DNA of 64,000 bases from Ptiloglossa arizonensis (taxonomy: Eukaryota; Arthropoda; Insecta; Hymenoptera; Colletidae): the NCBI RefSeq assembly GCF_051014685.1, contig NW_027478851.1, positions 62,001-126,000 on the forward strand. The letters run 5' to 3'. The translations under genes were made by a program, and so were the position numbers. Below, one piece after another: positions 47,901 through 59,237 of the stretch. Positions within the stretch are counted from its first letter, which is position 1; the number at the start of each line of letters is the position of its first letter. The notes under the pieces were generated by a model that was given only the letters and a program-made list of their open reading frames with translations, made no database searches and was not told where the DNA came from.

Positions 47901-48531
47901 TCGGGCGAGATTCTTCTTTCCGATTCAATAGGAACTTTTTGGGTTAGGTCAATCCGTTCGCGAGATATGGGACTTTGAAGCTAAGAAATAGTTGAGAAGA
48001 CAACAAATTTTTCGCAATTCTGCTGCTCCAAACGCTTAACCAGAATGGCATAGGGAAAAAATACACATACCGTTGAAATCGGGCGAGTTTCTACTTTCAG
48101 TCGCAACAGGAATTTTTGGGTTATGTCAATCCGTTCGCGAATTATGGGAGTTTGAAGCCAAGAAATGGTTGAGAAGGCAAAAAATTTTTCGCACTTCTGC
48201 TGCTCCAAACGCTTAACCAGAATGGCCTAGGGCAAAAATACACATACCGTTGTAATCGGGCGAGTTTCTACTTTCAGACGCAATAGGAATTTTTGGGTTA
48301 GGTCAATCCGTTCGCGAGATATGGGAGTTTGAAGGCAAGAAATGGTTGAAAAGGGAAAAAATTTTTCGCAATTCTGCTGCTCCAAACGCTTAACCAGAAT
48401 GGCCTAGGGAAAAAATACACATACCGTTGCAATCGGGCGAGTTTCTACTTTCAGTCGCAACAGGAATTTTTGGGATACGTCAATCCGTTCGCGAGATATG
48501 TGAGTTTGAAACTAAGAAATGGTTGAGAAGA
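43425..48531 (+). repeat. 15-monomer tandem repeat, 2,655 bp period
   Basis: The stretch 43,425-46,079 is repeated from 46,080 at an offset of exactly 15 x 177 bp. The left junction (about 46,080) joins a GAAGTGGTTGAGAAGGCC monomer to the GAGTTAGAAGCCAAG monomer. Shared markers are GGGTAGCTCAATCC, TTCGGGAGATGTGGG, GGCCAAGGGAAAAAAT, GGCATAGGGAAAAAAT and TTCTTCTTTCCGATTC. The second unit is interrupted by a later 7-monomer duplication. A third, partial unit starts at about 49,974. Confidence 0.83.
45118..45295 (+). repeat. Marker monomer, 178 bp, with TTCTTCTTTCCGATTC
   Basis: This monomer reads GAGATTCTTCTTTCCGATTC and AATAGGAACTTTTTGGG where others read GATTCTACTTTCAGATGC and AATAGGAATTTTTGGG. 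The extra base makes it 178 bp. Copies are at 47,772-47,949, 49,012-49,189 and 51,667-51,844. The spacings of 2,654, 1,240 and 2,655 bp reveal the 15- and 7-monomer repeat structure. It was not seen outside 45-52 kb. Confidence 0.83.
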
Positions 48532-49771
48532 CAACAAATTTTTCGCACTTCTGCTGCTCCAAACGCTTAACCAGAATGGCCTAGGGAAAAAATACACATA
48601 CCGTTGTAATCGGGCGAGTTTCTACTTTCAGTCGCAACAGGAATTTTTAGGTTATGTCAATCCGTTCGCGAATTATGGGAGTTTGAAGCCAAGAAATGGT
48701 TGAGAAGTCAAAAAATTTTTCGCAATTCTGCTGCTCCAAACGCTTAACCAGAATGGCATAGGGAAAAAATACACATACCGTTGAAATCGGGCGAGTTTCT
48801 ACTTTCAGTCGCAACAGGAATTTTTGGGTTATGTCAATCCGTTCGCGAATTATGGGAGTTTGAAGCCAAGAAATGGTTGAGAAGGCAAAAAATTTTTCGC
48901 ACTTCTGCTGCTCCAAACGCTTAACCAGAATGGCCTAGGGAAAAAATACACATACCGTTGTAATCGGGCGAGTTTCTACTTTCAGACGCAATAGGAATTT
49001 TTGGGTTAGGTCAATCCGTTCGCGAGATATGGGAGTTTGAAGGCAAGAAATGGTTGAAAAGGGAAAAAATTTTTCGCAATTCTGCTGCTCCAAACGCTTA
49101 ACCAGAATGGCCTAGGGAAAAAATACACATACCGTTGTAATCGGGCGAGATTCTTCTTTCCGATTCAATAGGAACTTTTTGGGTTAGGTCAATCCGTTCG
49201 CGAGATATGGGACTTTGAAGCTAAGAAATAGTTGAGAAGACAACAAATTTTTCGCAATTCTGCTGCTCCAAACGCTTAACCAGAATGGCATAGGGAAAAA
49301 ATACACATACCGTTGAAATCGGGCGAGTTTCTACTTTCAGTCGCAACAGGAATTTTTGGGTTATGTCAATCCGTTCGCGAATTATGGGAGTTTGAAGCCA
49401 AGAAATGGTTGAGAAGGCAAAAAATTTTTCGCACTTCTGCTGCTCCAAACGCTTAACCAGAATGGCCTAGGGCAAAAATACACATACCGTTGTAATCGGG
49501 CGAGTTTCTACTTTCAGACGCAATAGGAATTTTTGGGTTAGGTCAATCCGTTCGCGAGATATGGGAGTTTGAAGGCAAGAAATGGTTGAAAAGGGAAAAA
49601 ATTTTTCGCAATTCTGCTGCTCCAAACGCTTAACCAGAATGGCCTAGGGAAAAAATACACATACCGTTGCAATCGGGCGAGTTTCTACTTTCAGTCGCAA
49701 CAGGAATTTTTGGGATACGTCAATCCGTTCGCGAGATATGTGAGTTTGAAACTAAGAAATGGTTGAGAAGA
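47292..49771 (+). repeat. 7-monomer tandem duplication, 2 x 1,240 bp, nested in the 15-monomer repeat
   Basis: The stretch 47,292-48,531 is repeated as 48,532-49,771 (7 x 177 plus 1, the extra base from the 178 bp marker monomer). Both carry GGGCAAAAATACAC (48,231 and 49,471). The only difference I noted is GGCCCAGGG at about 47,694 against GGCCTAGGG. The next copy of the 15-monomer unit therefore starts 3,894 bp after the previous one, that is 22 monomers or 15 plus 7. Confidence 0.85.
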
Positions 49772-49973
49772 CAACATATTTTTCGCACATCTGCTGCTCC
49801 AAACGCATAACCTGAATGGCCTAGGGAAAAAATACACATACCGTTGTAATCGGGCGAGTTTCTACTTTCAGTCGCAACAGGAATTTTTGGGTTACGTCAA
49901 TCCGTTCGCGAATTATGGGAGTTTGAAGCCAAGAAGTGGTTGAGAAGGCCAAAAATTTTTCGCAATTCTGCTG

Positions 49974-51411
49974 CTCCAAACGCTTAACCAGAATGGCCTA
50001 GGGAAAAAATACACATACCGTTGTAATCGGGCGAGCTTCTACTTTCAGATGCAATAGGAATTTTTGGGTTAGGTCAATCCGTTCGCGAGATATGGGAGTT
50101 AGAAGCCAAGAAATGGTTGAGAAGGCAAAAAATTTTTCGCACTTCTGCTGCTCCAAACGCTTAACCACAATGGCCTAGGGAAAAATACACATACCGTTGT
50201 AATCGGGCGAGATTCTACTTTCAGTCGCAACAGGAATTTTTGGGTTATGTCAATCCGTTCGCGAATTATGGGAGTTTGAAGCCAAGAAATGGATGAGAAG
50301 GCAAAAAATTTTTCGCAATTCTGCTGCTCCAAACGCTTATCCAGAATGGCCTAGGGAAAAAATACACATACCGTTGTAATCGGGCGAGTTTCTACTTTCA
50401 GACGCAATAGGAATTTTTGGGGTAGCTCAATCCGTTCGCGAGATATGGGAGTTTGAAGCCAAGAAATGGTTGAGAAGGCAAAAAATTTTTCGCACTTCTG
50501 CTGCTCCAAACGCTTAACCAGAATGGCCTAGGGAAAAAATACACATACCGTTGTAATCGGGCGAGATTCTACTTTCAGATGCAATAGGAATTTTTGGGTT
50601 AGGTCAATCCGTTCGGGAGATGTGGGAGTTTGAAGCTAAGAAATGGTCGAGAAGACAACAAATTTTTCGCACATCTGCTGCTCCAAACGCTTAACCTGAA
50701 TGGCCAAGGGAAAAAATACACGTACCGTTGTAATCGGGCGAGTTTCTACTTTCAGTCGCAACAGGAATTTTTGGGTTATGTCAATCCGTTCGCGAATTAT
50801 GGGAGTTTGAAGCCAAGAAATAGTTGAGAAGGCAAAAAATTCTTCGCAATTCTGCTGCTCCAAACGCTTGACCAGAATGGCCTAGGGAAAAAATACACAT
50901 ACCGTTGTAATCGGGCGAGCTTCTACTTTCAGATGCAATTGGAATTTTTGGGTTAGGTCAATCCGTTCGCGAGATATGGGAGTTTGAAGCCGAGAAATGG
51001 TTGAGAAGGCAAAAAATTTTTCGCAATTCTGCTGCTCCAAACGCTTATCCAGAATGGCCTAGGGAAAAAATACACATACCGTTGTAATCGGGCGAGTTTC
51101 TACTTTCAGACGCAATAGGAATTTTTGGGTTAGGTCAATCCGTTCGCGAGATATGGGACTTTGAAGCTAAGAAATAGTTGAGAAGTCAACAAATTTTTCG
51201 CACTTCTGCTGCTCCAAACGCTTAACCAGAATGGCCTAGGGAAAAAATACACATACCGTTGTAATCGGGCGAGTTTCTACTTTCAGTCGCAACAGGAATT
51301 TTTAGGTTATGTCAATCCGTTCGCGAATTATGGGAGTTTGAAGCCAAGAAATGGTTGAGAAGTCAAAAAATTTTTCGCAATTCTGCTGCTCCAAACGCTT
51401 AACCAGAATGG
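49974..51411 (+). repeat. Partial third copy of the 15-monomer unit
   Basis: The stretch matches 46,080-47,517 at an offset of 3,894 bp. It ends where this copy reads GGCCTAGGGAAAAAATACACGTACC and the partner reads GGCATAGG followed by TTGAAATC. From there the sequence continues with monomers like those at about 36,550-36,700 (GAAAGCAAGAAATG, TTGAAAAGGG), so the copy was truncated by another recombination. Confidence 0.78.
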
Positions 51412-52348
51412 CCTAGGGAAAAAATACACGTACCGTTGTAATCGGGCGAGTTTCTACTTTCAGACGCAATAGGAATTTTTGGGTTAGATCAATCCGTTCG
51501 CGAGATATGGGAGTTTGAAAGCAAGAAATGCTTGAAAAGGGAAAAAATTTTTCGCAATTCTGCTGCTCCAAACGCTTAACTAGAATGGCCTAGGGAAAAA
51601 ATACACATACCGTTGTAATCGGGCGAGTTTCTACTTTCAGACGCAATAGGAATTTTTGGGTTAGGTCAATCCGTTCGCGAGATATGGGAGTTTGAAGGCA
51701 AGAAATGGTTGAAAAGGGAAAAAATTTTTCGCAATTCTGCTGCTCCAAACGCTTAACCAGAATGGCCTAGGGAAAAAATACACATACCGTTGTAATCGGG
51801 CGAGATTCTTCTTTCCGATTCAATAGGAACTTTTTGGGTTAGGTCAATCCGTTCGCGAGATATGGGACTTTGAAGCTAAGAAATAGTTGAGAAGACAACA
51901 AATTTTTCGCAATTCTGCTGCTCCAAACGCTTAACCAGAATGGCATAGGGAAAAAATACACATACCGTTGAAATCGGGCGAGTTTCTACTTTCAGTCGCA
52001 ACAGGAATTTTTGGGTTATGTCAATCCGTTCGCGAATTATGGGAGTTTGAAGCCAAGAAATGGTTGAGAAGGCAAAAAATTTTTCGCACTTCTGCTGCTC
52101 CAAACGCTTAACCAGAATGGCCTAGGGAAAAAATACACATACCGTTGTAATCGGGCGAGTTTCTACTTTCAGACGCAATAGGAATTTTTGGGTTAGGTCA
52201 ATCCGTTCGCGAGATATGGGAGTTTGAAGGCAAGAAATGGTTGAAAAGGGAAAAAATTTTTCGCAATTCTGCTGCTCCAAACGCTTAACCAGAATGGCCT
52301 AGGGAAAAAATACACATACCGTTGTAATCGGGCGAGTTTCTACTTTCA

Positions 52349-55300
52349 GTCGCAACAGGAATTTTTGGGTTACGTCAATCCGTTCGCGAGATATGTGAGT
52401 TTGAAACTAAGAAATGGTTGAGAAGACAACAAATTTTTCGCACATCTGCTGCTCCAAACGCATAACCTGAATGGCCTAGGGAAAAAATACACATACCGTT
52501 GTAATCGGGCGAGTTTCTACTTTCAGTCGCAACAGGAATTTTTGGGTTACGTCAATCCGTTCGCGAATTATGGGAGTTTGAAGCCAAGAAGTGGTTGAGA
52601 AAGCCAAAAATTTTTCGCAATTCTGCTGCTCCAAACGCTTAACCAGAATGGCCTAGGGAAAAAATACACATACCGTTGTAATCGGGCGAGATTCTACTTT
52701 CAGATGCAATAGGAATTTTTGGGTTAGGTCAATCCGTTCGCGAGATATGTGAGTTTGAAGCTAAGAAATGGTTGAGAAGACAACAAATTTTTCGCACATC
52801 TGCTGCTCCAAACGCTTAACCTGAATGGCCTAGGGAAAAAATACACATACCGTTGTAATCGGGCGAGTTTCTACTTTCAGTCGCAATAGGAATTTTTGGG
52901 TTATGTCAATCCGTTCGCGAATTATGGGAGTTTGAAGCCAAGAAGTGGTTGAGAAGGCCAAAAATTTTTCGCAATTCTGCTGCTCCAAACGCTTAACCAG
53001 AATGGCCTAGGGAAAAAATACACATACCGTTGTAATCGGGCGAGTTTCTACATTCAGTCGCAACAGGAATTTTTGGGTTATGTAAATCCGTTCGCGAATT
53101 ATGGGAGTTTGAAGCCAAGAAGTGGTTGAGAAGGCCAAAAATTTTTCGCAATTCTGCTGCTCCAAACGCTTAACCAGAATGGCCTAGGGAAAAAATACAC
53201 ATACCGTTGTAATCGGGCGAGTTTCTACATTCAGTCGCAACAGGAATTTTTGGGTTATGTCAATCCGTTCGCGAGATATGGGAGTTTGAAGCCAAGAAAT
53301 AGTTGAGAAGGCAAAAAATTCTTCGCAATTCTGCTGCTCCAAACGCTTAACCAGACTGGCCTAGGGAAAAAATACACATACCGTTGTAATCGGGCGAGTT
53401 TCTACTTTCAGTCGCAACAGGAATTTTTGGGTTATGTCAATCCGTTCGCGAATTATGGGAGTTTGAAGCCAAGAAATGGTTGAGAAGGCAAACAATTTTT
53501 CGCAATTCTGCTGCTCCAAACGCTTAACCAGAATGGCCTAGGGAAAAAATGCACGTAACTTTGTCATCGGGCGAGCTTCTACTTTCAGGTGCCATAGGAA
53601 TTTTTGGGTTAGGTCAATCCGTTCGCGAGATATGGGAGTTTGAAGCCAAGAAATGGTTGAGAAGGCAAAAAATTTTTCGCACTTCTGCTGCTCCAAACGC
53701 TTAACCAGAATGGCCTAGGGAAAAAATACACATACCGTTGTAATCGGGCGAGATTCTACTTTCAGATGCAATAGGAATTTTTGGGTTAGGTCAATCCGTT
53801 CGCGAGGTATGGGAGTTTGAAGCTAAGAAATGGTTGAGAAGACAAAAATTTTTCGCACATCTGCTGCTCCAAACGCTTAACCAGAATGGCCTAGGGAAAA
53901 AATACACATACCGTTGTAATCGGACGAGTTTCTACTTTCAGTCGCAACAGGAATTTTTGGGTTATGTCAATCCGTTCGCGAATTATGGGAGTTTGAAGCC
54001 AAGAAATGGTTGAGAAGGCAAAAAATTCTTCGCAATTCTGCTGCTCCAAACGCTTAACCAGAATGGCCTAGGGAAAAAATACACCTACCGTTGTAATCGG
54101 GCGAGTTTCTACTTTCAGTCGCAACAGGAATTTTTGGGTTATGTCAATCCGTTCGCGAATTATGGGAGTTTGAAGCCACGAAATGGTTGAGAAGGCAAAA
54201 AATTTTTCGCAATTCTGCTGCTCCAAACGCTTAACCAGAATGGCCTAGGGAAAAAATACACATACCGTTGTAATCGGGCGAGTTTCTACTTTCAGACGCA
54301 ATAGGAATTTTTGGGTTAGGTCAATCCGTTCGCGAGATATGGGAGTTTGAAACCAAGAAATGGTTGAGAAGGGAAAAAATTTTTCGCAATTCTGCTGCTC
54401 CAAACGCTTAACCAGAATGGCCTAGGGAAAAAATACACATACCGTTGTAATCGGGCGAGCTTCTACTTTCAGATGCAATTGGAATTTTTGGGTTAGGTCA
54501 ATCCGTTCGCGAGATATGGGACTTTGAAGCTAAGAAATAGTTGAGATGTCAACAAATTTTTCGCACTTCTGCTGCTCCAAACGCTTAACCAGAATGGCCT
54601 AGGGAAAAAATACACATACCGTTGTAATCGGGCGAGTTTCTACATTCAGTCGCAACAGGAATTTTTGGGTTATGTCAATCCGTTCGCTAATTATGGGAGC
54701 TTGAAGCCAAGAAATGGTTGAGAAGGCAAAAAATTTTTCGCAAATCTGCTGCTCCAAACGCTTAACCAGAATGGCCTAGGGAAGAAATACACATACCGAT
54801 GTAATCGGGCGAGTTTCTACTTTCAGACGCAATAGGAATTTTTGGGTTAGGTCAATCCGTTCGCGAGATATGGGAGTTTGAAGCCAAGAAATGGTTGAGA
54901 AGGGAAAAAATTGTTCGCAATTCTGCTGCTCCAAACGCTTAACCAGAATGGCCTAGGGAAAAAATACACATACCGTTGTAATCGGGCGAGCTTCTACTTT
55001 CAGATGCAATAGGAATTTTTGGGTTAGGTCAATCCGTTCGCGAGATATGGGAGTTAGAAGCCAAGAAATGGTTGAGAAGGCAAAAAATTTTTCGCACTTC
55101 TGCTGCTCCAAACGCTTAACCAGAATGGCCTAGGGAAAAATACACATACCGTTGTAATCGGGCGAGATTCTACTTTCAGTCGCAACAGGAATTTTTGGGT
55201 TATGTCAATCCGTTCGCGAATTATGGTAGTTTGAAGCCAAGAAATGGTTGAGAAGGCAAAAAAATTTTTCGCACTTCTGCTGCTCCAAACGCTTAACCAG

Positions 55301-55606
55301 AATGGCCTAGGGAAAAAATACACATACCGTTGTAATCGGGCGAGATTCTACTTTCAGATGCAATAGGAATTTTTGGGTTAGGTCAATCCGTTCGGGAGAT
55401 GTGGGAGTTTGAAGCTAAGAAATGGTCGAGAAGACAACAAATTTTTCGCACATCTGCTGCTCCAAACGCTTAACCAGAATGGCCAAGGGAAAAAATACAC
55501 GTACCGTTGTAATCGGGCGAGTTTCTACTTTCAGTCGCAACAGGAATTTTTGGGATATGTCAATCCGTTCGCGAATTATGGGAGTTTGAAGCCAAGAAAT
55601 GGTTGA
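52349..55606 (+). repeat. Displaced copy of 36,951-40,562, with two one-monomer deletions
   Basis: The offset to the partner is 15,398 bp from 52,349 to about 53,770, then 15,220 bp to about 55,260, then 15,044 bp to 55,606. Each step down is about one monomer. The first loss removes the TTGAGTTAGGTCAACCC monomer of 38,370-38,550; the second removes the GGGGTAGCTCAATCC monomer. Both breaks lie in sequence shared by the flanking monomers. Point differences include CCTAGGA at 37,611 against CCTAGGG here, and TATGGTAG at about 55,223. Confidence 0.82.
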
Positions 55607-56399
55607 GAAGGCAAAAAATTTTTCGCAAATCTGCTGCTCCAAACGCTTAACCAGAATGGCCTAGGGAAAAAATACACATACCGTTGTAATCGGGCGAGTT
55701 TCTACTTTCAGACGCAATAGGAATTTTTGGGTTAGGTCAATCCGTTCGCGAGATATGGGAGTTTGAAGCCAAGAAATGGTTGAGAAGGGAAAAAATTGTT
55801 CGCAATTCTGCTGCTCCAAACGCTTAACCAGAATGGCCTAGGGGAAAAATACACATACCGTTGTAATCGGGCGAGCTTCTACTTTCAGATGCAATAGGAA
55901 TTTTTGGGTTAGGTCAATCCGTTCGCGAGATATGGGAGTTAGAAGCCAAGAAATGGTTGAGAAGGCAAAAAATTTTTCGCAAATCTGCTGCTCCAAACGC
56001 TTAACCAGAATGGCCTAGGGAAAAAATACACATACCGTTGTAATCGGGCGAGTTTCTACTTTCAGACGCAATAGGAATTTTTGGGTTAGGTCAATCCGTT
56101 CGCGAGATATGGGAGTTTGAAGCCAAGAAATGGTTGAGCAGGGAAAAAATTTTTCGCAAATCTGCTGCTCCAAACGCTTAACCAGAATGGCCTAGGGAAA
56201 AAATACACATACCGTTGTAATCGGGCGAGATTCTACTTTCAGTCGCAACAGGAATTTTTGGGTTATGTCAATCCGTTCGCGAATTATGGGAGTTTGAAGC
56301 CAAGAAATGGTTGAGAAGGCAAAAAATTTTTCCCAATTCTGCTGCTCCAAACGCTTAACCAGAATGGCCTAGGGAAAAAATACACATACCGTTGTAATC

Positions 56400-58345
56400 G
56401 GGCGAGTTTCTACTTTCAGACGCAATAGGAATATTTGGATTAGGTCAATCCGTTCGCGAGATATGGGAGTTTGAAGCCAAGAAATGGTTGAGAAGGGAAA
56501 AAATTTTTCGCAATTCGGCTGCTCGAAACGCTTAACAAGAATGGCCTAGGGAAAAAATACACATACCGTTGTAATCGGGCGAGCTTCTACTTTCAGATGC
56601 AATAGCAATTTTTGGGTTAGGTCAATCCGATCGCGAGATATGGGAGTTTGAAGCCAAGAAATGGTTGCAAAGGCAAAAAATTTTTCGCACTTCTGCTGCA
56701 CCAAACGCTTAACCAGAATGGCCTAGGGAAAAAATACACATATAGTTGTAATCGGGCGAGCTTCTACTTTCAGATGCAATAGGAATTTTTGGGTTAGGTC
56801 AATCCGTTCGCGAGATATGGGACTTTGAAGCTAAGAAATAATTGAGAAGACAACAAATTTTTCGCAATTCTGCTGCTCCAAACGCTTAACTAGAATGGCC
56901 TAGGGAAAACATACACATACCGTTGTAATCGGGCGAGTTTCTACTTTCAGACGCAATAGGAATTTTTGGGGTAGGTCAATCCGTTCGCGAGATATGGGAG
57001 TTTGAAGCCAAGAAATGGTTGAGAAGGGAAAAAATTTTTCGTAATTCTGCTGCTCCAAACGCTTAACCAGAATGGCCCAGGGAAAAAATACACATACCGT
57101 TGTAATCGGGCGAGCTTCTACTTTCAGATGCAATAGGAATTTTTGGGTTAGGTCAATCCGTTCGCGAGATATGGGAGTTTGAAGCCAAGAAATGTTTGAG
57201 AAGGCAAAAAATTTTTCGCACATCTGCTGCTCCAAACGCTTAACCAGAATGTCCTAGGGAAAAAATACACATACCGTTGTAATCGGGCGAGTTTCTACTT
57301 TCAGTCGCAACAGGAATTTTTGGGTTATGTCAATCCGTTCGCGAATTATGGGAGTTTGAAGCCAACAAGTGGTTGAGAAAGCCAAAAATTTTTCGCAATT
57401 CTGCTGCTCCAAACGCTTAACCAGAATGGCCTAGGGAAAAAATACACATACCGTTGTAATCGGGCTAGTTTCTACTTTCATTCGCAACAGGAATTTTTGG
57501 GTTAGTTCAATCCGTTCGCGAGATATGGGAGTTTGAAGCCAAGAAATGGTTGAGAAGTCAAAAAATTCTTCGCAATTCTGCTGCTCCAAACGCTTAACCA
57601 GAATGGCCTAGGGAAAAAATACACATACCGTTGTATTCGGGCGAGTTTCTACTTTCAGTCGCAACAGGAATTTTTGGGTTATGTCAATCCGTTCGCGAAT
57701 TATGGAAGTTTGAAGCCAAGAAATGGTTGAGAAGGCAAAAAATTTTTCGCACTTCTGCTGCTCCAAACGCTTAACCAGAATGGCCGACGGAAAAAATACC
57801 GATACCGTTGTAATCGGACGAGTTTCTACTTTCAGGTACAATAGCAATTTTTGGGTTAGGTCAATCCGTTCTCGAGGTATGGGACTTTGAAGCTAAGAAA
57901 TAGTTGAGAAGACAACAAATTTTTCGCAATTCTGCTGCTCCAAACGCTTAACCAGAATGGCATAGGGAAAAAATACACATACCGTTGAAATCGGGCGAGT
58001 TTCTACTTTCAGTCGCAACAGGAATTTTTGGGTTATGTCAATCCGTTCGCGAATTATGGGAGTTTGAAGCCAAGAAATGGTTGAGAAGGCAAAAAATTTT
58101 TCGCAATTCTGCTGCTCCAAACGCTTAACCAGAATGGCCTAGGGAAAAAATACACATACCGTTGTAATCGGGCGAGTTTCTACTTTCAGATGCAATAGAA
58201 ATTTTTGGGTTAGGTCAATCCGTTCGCGAGATATGGGACTTTGAAGCTAAGAAATAGTTGAGAAGACAACAAATTTTTCGCAATTCTGCTGCTCCAAACG
58301 CTTAACCAGAATGGCCTAGGGAAAAAATACACATACCGTTGTAAT
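56400..58345 (+). repeat. Divergent edge of the family A array
   Basis: These roughly 11 monomers carry many changes not seen elsewhere in the window: GGAATATTTGG, CCGATCGCGAG, GGTTGCAAAGG, CTGCTGCACC, CATATAGTTG, AAAACATACAC, CCAACAAGTGG, TTTCATTCGC, GTTAGTTCAATCC, GTATTCGGG, TGGCCGACGGAAAAAATACCG, CAGGTACAATAGC and CGTTCTCGAGG. Some later monomers (57,893-58,120) look ordinary again. Such decay is expected at the edge of a homogenised domain, where exchange is less frequent. The region ends at the junction to family B. Confidence 0.75.
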
Positions 58346-58348
58346 CGA
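58337..58348. other. In-register junction between satellite families A and B
   Basis: Up to the shared ACCGTTGTAATCG segment the monomer is pure family A (CTGCTGCTCCAAACGC, GGCCTAGGGAAAAAATAC). Immediately after it the sequence is pure family B (ATTGAGCTTCTGATTTCAG, TTTCTCGAGTGCGTC). The B side matches the stretch starting at 59,407, 1,061 bp further on. The switch happens inside a single hybrid monomer without gain or loss of phase. This fits homologous unequal exchange within a conserved block and argues against a random end joining. Confidence 0.88.
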
Positions 58349-58569
58349 TTGAGCTTCTGATTTCAGATGCAACAGGAATTTCTCGAGTGCGTCAATCCGT
58401 TCGCGAGATATGGGAGTTTGAAGTTAAGAAACGGTTGAGAAACTATTAAAATTTCAGTAAGTCTGATACTCGAAACCAATAACTACTATTGCCTAGGGCA
58501 AAAATACACATACCGTTGTAATCGGGCGAGTTTCTACTTTCAGATGCAACAGGAATTTCTCGAGTTCGT

Positions 58570-58746
58570 CAATCCGTTCGCGAGACATGGGAGTTTGAAG
58601 TTAAAGAACGGTTGAGAAACTATCAAAATTTTAGTAAGTCTGATACTCGAAACCAATAACTACTAATGCCTAGGGCAAAAATACACATACCGTTGTAATC
58701 GGGCGAGTTTCTGCTTTCAGATGCAGTAGGAATTTCTCGAGTTCGA
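58570..58746 (+). repeat. Family B monomer, reference copy
   Basis: This is a complete 177 bp B monomer between two CAATCCGTT landmarks. Against family A it keeps positions about 1-31 and about 100-160 almost unchanged. It differs heavily at about 32-98 and over the last 15 bases. Its A-tract is shortened to A4T4 or AAAATTTT. It belongs to the CGAGACATGGG subtype, which recurs at 60,880 and 62,648. Confidence 0.88.
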
Positions 58747-59237
58747 CAATCCGTTCGCGAGATATGGGAGTTTGATGTTAAGGAATGGTTGAGAAACCAT
58801 CAAAATTTTCGCTGGTCTGATACTCGACACCAATAACTGGAATGGCCTAGGGGGAAAGTACACATACCACTGTAATCGGGCGATCTTCTACCTTCAGATG
58901 CAAGAGGAATTTCTCGAGTTCGTCAATCCGTTCGCGAGATATGGGACTTTGAAGTTAAGGAATGGTTGAGAAACCATCAAAATTTTCGCAAATCTGATAC
59001 TCGAAACCAATAACTACTATTGCCTAGGGCAAAAATACACATACCGTTGTAAATGGGCGAGTTTCTGCTTTCAGATGCAGCAGGAATTTCTCGAGTTCGT
59101 CATTCCGTTCGTGAGATATCGTAGTTTGAAGTTAAGGAATGGTTGAGAAACCATCAAAATTTTCGCAAGTCTGATACTCGAAACCAATAACTACTAATGC
59201 CTAGGGCAAAACTACACATACTGTTGTAATCGGGCGA

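Larger units (their letters stand above)
1..58345 (+). repeat. Satellite family A, ~177 bp monomer, ~330 head-to-tail copies
   Basis: The stretch is a continuous direct tandem repeat. The landmark CAATCCGTTCGCGAGAT recurs every 177 bp, with occasional 1-2 bp indels. Other landmarks in nearly every copy are GGCCTAGGGAAAAAATAC, CCGTTGTAATCGGGCGAG and AGGAATTTTTGGGT. All copies lie in the same orientation, and I see no inversion, transposon or unique spacer. Monomers typically differ by a few substitutions, and many longer blocks are nearly identical, which indicates homogenisation by unequal exchange or conversion. A monomer near nucleosome-plus-linker length in a long pure array is typical of centromeric or heterochromatic satellites; the location is inferred. 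No coding sequence is supported anywhere in the block. Confidence 0.97.

Noticed and set aside
58346..58500. Transposon insertion at the family switch
   Set aside because: No target-site duplication, terminal repeat or change of phase; the B side is an ordinary satellite monomer that recurs 1,061 bp later.
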